Of a stretch of DNA of 7,409 nucleotides, positions 5,597-7,409 are shown one piece after another. The number at the start of each line of letters is the position of its first letter. Position 1 is the first letter of the stretch. The notes under the pieces were generated by a model that was not told the origin of the DNA, searched no databases, and saw only the letters and a program-made list of their open reading frames with translations. Where the stretch lies: NCBI GenBank assembly GCA_003561495.1, contig PWWM01000057.1:1-7409 (forward strand), written 5' to 3'. This DNA is from Gammaproteobacteria bacterium. Its GTDB lineage: Bacteria; Pseudomonadota; Gammaproteobacteria; Xanthomonadales; Wenzhouxiangellaceae. A program made the translations under genes and the position numbers.

Positions 5597-6211
5597 GTGA
5601 GCGATCGCTGGCTGATTGTCGGCCTGGGTAACCCGGGTGCGAAGTACGAAAGAACCCGGCACAATGCCGGGTTCTGGTTTCTGGATGCGCTGGACCGGGA
5701 GAGCCCATTGCAGCTCAAGTCGAACCGGAAGCTTTCTGGTGAGGCATCCAAGCAATCCTTTGCCGGCGCCGATTGCGTCTTTCTCAAGCCTGATACCTTC
5801 ATGAACCATTCCGGTCAGGCCGTACGGGCGGCAGCCGATTACTATGACATCCGTCCCGAGCAGGTCGTGGTTGCCTATGACGACCTGGACCTGCCGCCGG
5901 GAACCGTTCGCCTGAAACTCGCCGGCGGCCACGGCGGCCACAACGGCCTGCGCTCGACCTTCCAGCACCTGGGTAGCCCGAACTTCTGGCGCATCCGCAT
6001 CGGCATCGGTCATCCGGGCATCAGGGAAGCCGTCACCCCCTGGGTCCTCAGCCGCGCCAATGCCGACGATGAGCGCGCGATCAAGCAGGCGATCACCCGC
6101 GCCGCCGAGGTTCTGCCCGACCTGCTGTCCGGCCGCCCCGATCGCGCCATGCAGGCCCTGCACTCAAAAGATCAGGCCGACGAGGCGAAAGCAAAGCCGG
6201 ACGCCAAGTGA
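5597..6211 (+). CDS. pth: Peptidyl-tRNA hydrolase
   Basis: Cytoplasmic esterase that releases peptide from peptidyl-tRNA that has dropped off the ribosome; essential in E. coli. The 204 residues cover the full Pth fold (E. coli 194), with all key residues offset by two: Asn12 and His22 in GLGNPGAKYERTRHNAG, Asn70 in FLKPDTFMNHSGQA, Asp95 in VVAYDDLDLPPG and Asn116 in GGHGGHNGLRS. His22 is the catalytic base. A lysine-rich extension (about 190-204) is poorly conserved in the family. The start is GTG at 5597, chosen because the conserved LIVGLGNPG begins at residue 6. The nearest purine-rich site, AAGGAAG (5578-5583), is within the end of rplY and 13 bases away, so translation is probably coupled to rplY, whose stop is 8 bases upstream. 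A strong hairpin lies within the early coding sequence (5651-5675). Confidence 0.97.
   Translation: MSDRWLIVGLGNPGAKYERTRHNAGFWFLDALDRESPLQLKSNRKLSGEASKQSFAGADCVFLKPDTFMNHSGQAVRAAADYYDIRPEQVVVAYDDLDLPPGTVRLKLAGGHGGHNGLRSTFQHLGSPNFWRIRIGIGHPGIREAVTPWVLSRANADDERAIKQAITRAAEVLPDLLSGRPDRAMQALHSKDQADEAKAKPDAK
5651..5675 (+). other. 10-bp perfect stem-loop inside early pth coding sequence
   Basis: AGAACCCGGC (5651-5660) and GCCGGGTTCT (5666-5675) are perfectly complementary around the 5-base loop ACAAT. The stem covers codons 19 to about 27, including the catalytic His22 motif. The terminal A-T pairs come from an AGA arginine codon, uncommon beside the CGN codons used here. No U-tract follows. It may be fortuitous or a brake on pth translation. 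Confidence 0.6.
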
Positions 6212-6221
6212 CACACCCGGT

Positions 6222-6256
6222 TTTACCCTTTCACCTTTTACCTTTCACCTTTTACC
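6222..6256. repeat. Second heptamer array (TTTYACC) between pth and ychF
   Basis: Five contiguous 7-bp units run TTTACCC, TTTCACC, TTTTACC, TTTCACC, TTTTACC. The last four form two perfect copies of the 14-mer TTTCACCTTTTACC (6229-6242 and 6243-6256). The array fills much of the 63-base gap and ends 6 bases before the ychF Shine-Dalgarno. On the opposite strand it reads GGTRAAA. It has the same 7-bp period as the AGACGGR arrays but an unrelated sequence. Confidence 0.93.
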
Positions 6257-6262
6257 GTTCTC

Positions 6263-6268
6263 AAGGAA
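6263..6268 (+). promoter_or_regulatory. Shine-Dalgarno of ychF
   Basis: AAGGAA lies 6 bases before the ATG at 6275, one of the clearest ribosome binding sites in the window. It fixes the ychF start. No convincing promoter is visible between pth and ychF, so ychF is probably read from the rplY-pth transcript. Confidence 0.8.
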
Positions 6269-6274
6269 CCACCC

Positions 6275-7366
6275 ATGGGCTTCAAATGCGGCATCGTAGG
6301 ACTCCCCAACGTCGGCAAGTCCACCCTGTTCAAGTGCCTGACAAAGGCTGAAATCCCGGCCGAGAACTATCCGTTCTGCACCATCGAGCCCAATGTCGGC
6401 ATGGTGCCGGTGCCGGATCCGCGCCTCGATCGGCTGGCGGCCATCGCCAAGCCGGAAAAGGTGATCCCCACCATGATGCAGTTCGTCGATATCGCCGGCC
6501 TGGTGGCGGGCGCCTCGAAAGGGGAGGGGCTGGGCAACAAGTTTCTGTCGCATATCCGCGAGACTGATGCCATTGCCCATATCGTGCGCTGCTTTGTCGA
6601 TGACGATGTCACCCATGTGTCGGGGCGGGTCGATCCCCTGGCCGATATCGAGACCATCGACACCGAACTGGTGCTGGCCGACCTGGAAACCGCCGAACGC
6701 GCCCTGGACCGGACCAGCCGTCAGACCAAGTCCGGCGACAAGGAGGCCAAGCGCCTGACGGCCATCCTTGAAAAAGTCGTCGCCCACCTTGGCGAGGGTT
6801 TGCCGTTGCGGACTCTTGAGTTCGACAGCGATGAGCGCCTGGCGCTGAAGACCTGGCAATTCATCACATCGAAGCCGGTGCTGTATGTGGCCAATGTCGA
6901 TGATTCGGCCGCCGAGGACAATGCCATGGTTGTCCGGGTCCGCGAACGTGCCGAGGCTGAAGGCGCCGAGGTGGTGGTGTTGTGTGCGGCCATGGAAGCC
7001 GAGCTGGCCGAGTTGAGCGCGGAAGAGCAGGCCGAATTCCTGGCCGATCTGGGCCAGGACGAGCCGGGCCTGAACCGCCTGATCCGTGCCGGTTATGCCT
7101 TGCTCGACCTGCTCACCTTTTTTACCGCCGGCCCCAAGGAAGTGCGCGCCTGGACCGTGCGCAAGGGCTCGACCGCTCCCCAGGCGGCCGGGCGCATCCA
7201 CACCGATTTCGAAAAGGGTTTCATCCGCGCCGAAGTCACCGCCTATGAGGATTACATCGCCTGCAACGGCGAGTCCGGCGCCAAGGCCGCCGGAAAACTC
7301 CGCCTGGAAGGCCGCGATTACGTGGTCCAGGAGGGAGATGTGGTGCATTTCAGGTTTAACGTGTAG
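6275..7366 (+). CDS. ychF: Ribosome-binding ATPase YchF (Obg/OLA1 family)
   Basis: Universal TRAFAC-class P-loop NTPase that binds ribosomes and prefers ATP over GTP; in E. coli it is linked to oxidative-stress response and leaderless-mRNA translation. At 363 residues it equals the E. coli length, and the C-terminus RFNV is conserved. G1 is GLPNVGKST (9-17), the switch-I region NYPFCTIEPN (31-40) and G3 DIAGLVAGASKGEGLGN (72-88). A coiled-coil insertion spans about 130-170, and the C-terminal TGS domain about 278-361 (TFFTAGPKEVRAWTVRKG). The G4 position is NVDD (207-210), where E. coli YchF has NVNE; the lack of the canonical NKxD lysine fits the ATP-preferring subfamily. The start ATG has a good AAGGAA. 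The stop codon TAG shares its last two bases with the first unit of a heptamer array. The rplY-pth-ychF order is the common gammaproteobacterial one. Confidence 0.97.
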   Translation: MGFKCGIVGLPNVGKSTLFKCLTKAEIPAENYPFCTIEPNVGMVPVPDPRLDRLAAIAKPEKVIPTMMQFVDIAGLVAGASKGEGLGNKFLSHIRETDAIAHIVRCFVDDDVTHVSGRVDPLADIETIDTELVLADLETAERALDRTSRQTKSGDKEAKRLTAILEKVVAHLGEGLPLRTLEFDSDERLALKTWQFITSKPVLYVANVDDSAAEDNAMVVRVRERAEAEGAEVVVLCAAMEAELAELSAEEQAEFLADLGQDEPGLNRLIRAGYALLDLLTFFTAGPKEVRAWTVRKGSTAPQAAGRIHTDFEKGFIRAEVTAYEDYIACNGESGAKAAGKLRLEGRDYVVQEGDVVHFRFNV

Positions 7367-7409
7367 ACGGGAGACGGGAGACGGAAGACGGAAGACGGAA
7401 GACGGGAGG
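7365..7409. repeat. AGACGGR heptamer array abutting the ychF stop, running off the window
   Basis: Six tandem 7-bp units AGACGG(G,G,A,A,A,G) begin at 7365, inside the TAG stop codon of ychF, and a degenerate AGG ends the window at 7409. It is the same family and orientation as the left arm at 4675-4702. An opposed arm may follow beyond the window, as it does after yccA. No coding sequence is seen here. Confidence 0.95.

Noticed and set aside
5007..6163. Two long - strand frames (233 and 250 residues) opposite rplY and pth
   Set aside because: They give low-complexity Ser/Ala/Pro translations of the acidic tail and no conserved motif; both are antisense to well-identified genes.
6245..7348. 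367-residue - strand frame opposite almost all of ychF
   Set aside because: It mirrors ychF codon by codon and has no motif or good ribosome site; the + strand gene is unmistakable.

Overview
This window comes from the chromosome of a GC-rich gammaproteobacterium. The evidence is a rplY-pth-ychF block in the gammaproteobacterial order, an FtsH-modulator-type YccA, and an ileS-lspA pair, all most like gammaproteobacterial versions. The order or genus cannot be fixed by eye. All six genes are on the + strand, and I see no mobile element, CRISPR array, rRNA or tRNA.

Layout. Positions 1-3805 form one tightly packed unit. It starts with the last four fifths of isoleucyl-tRNA synthetase (ileS). 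Two bases later comes lipoprotein signal peptidase (lspA), which overlaps by 4 bases a ThiO/D-amino-acid-oxidase-like FAD enzyme. Positions 3806-3976 are a non-coding gap with a long imperfect inverted repeat overlapping a plausible extended -10 promoter. yccA (3977-4660) follows and encodes a seven-helix membrane protein. Positions 4661-4823 are a second gap holding three successive hairpins: one across the yccA stop codon, one made of two opposed arrays of the heptamer AGACGGR, and one in the rplY leader just after an extended -10 promoter. rplY (ribosomal protein L25/CTC with a long acidic tail) and pth (peptidyl-tRNA hydrolase) lie 8 bases apart. A 63-base gap with a different heptamer array (TTTYACC) precedes ychF, the ribosome-associated P-loop ATPase. 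Immediately after ychF, starting inside its stop codon, another AGACGGR array runs out of the window.

Function. The genes are mostly housekeeping. Translation is served by tRNA charging (IleS), the 5S rRNP (L25), peptidyl-tRNA recycling (Pth) and a ribosome-binding ATPase (YchF). Envelope maturation and quality control are served by LspA and YccA. The FAD enzyme is the least predictable gene.

The most unusual content is between the genes: three short arrays of 7-bp tandem repeats belonging to two unrelated sequence families, placed next to promoters, ribosome binding sites and stop codons. They resemble in form the heptameric STRR repeats described in cyanobacteria. I found no convincing new multi-gene system.
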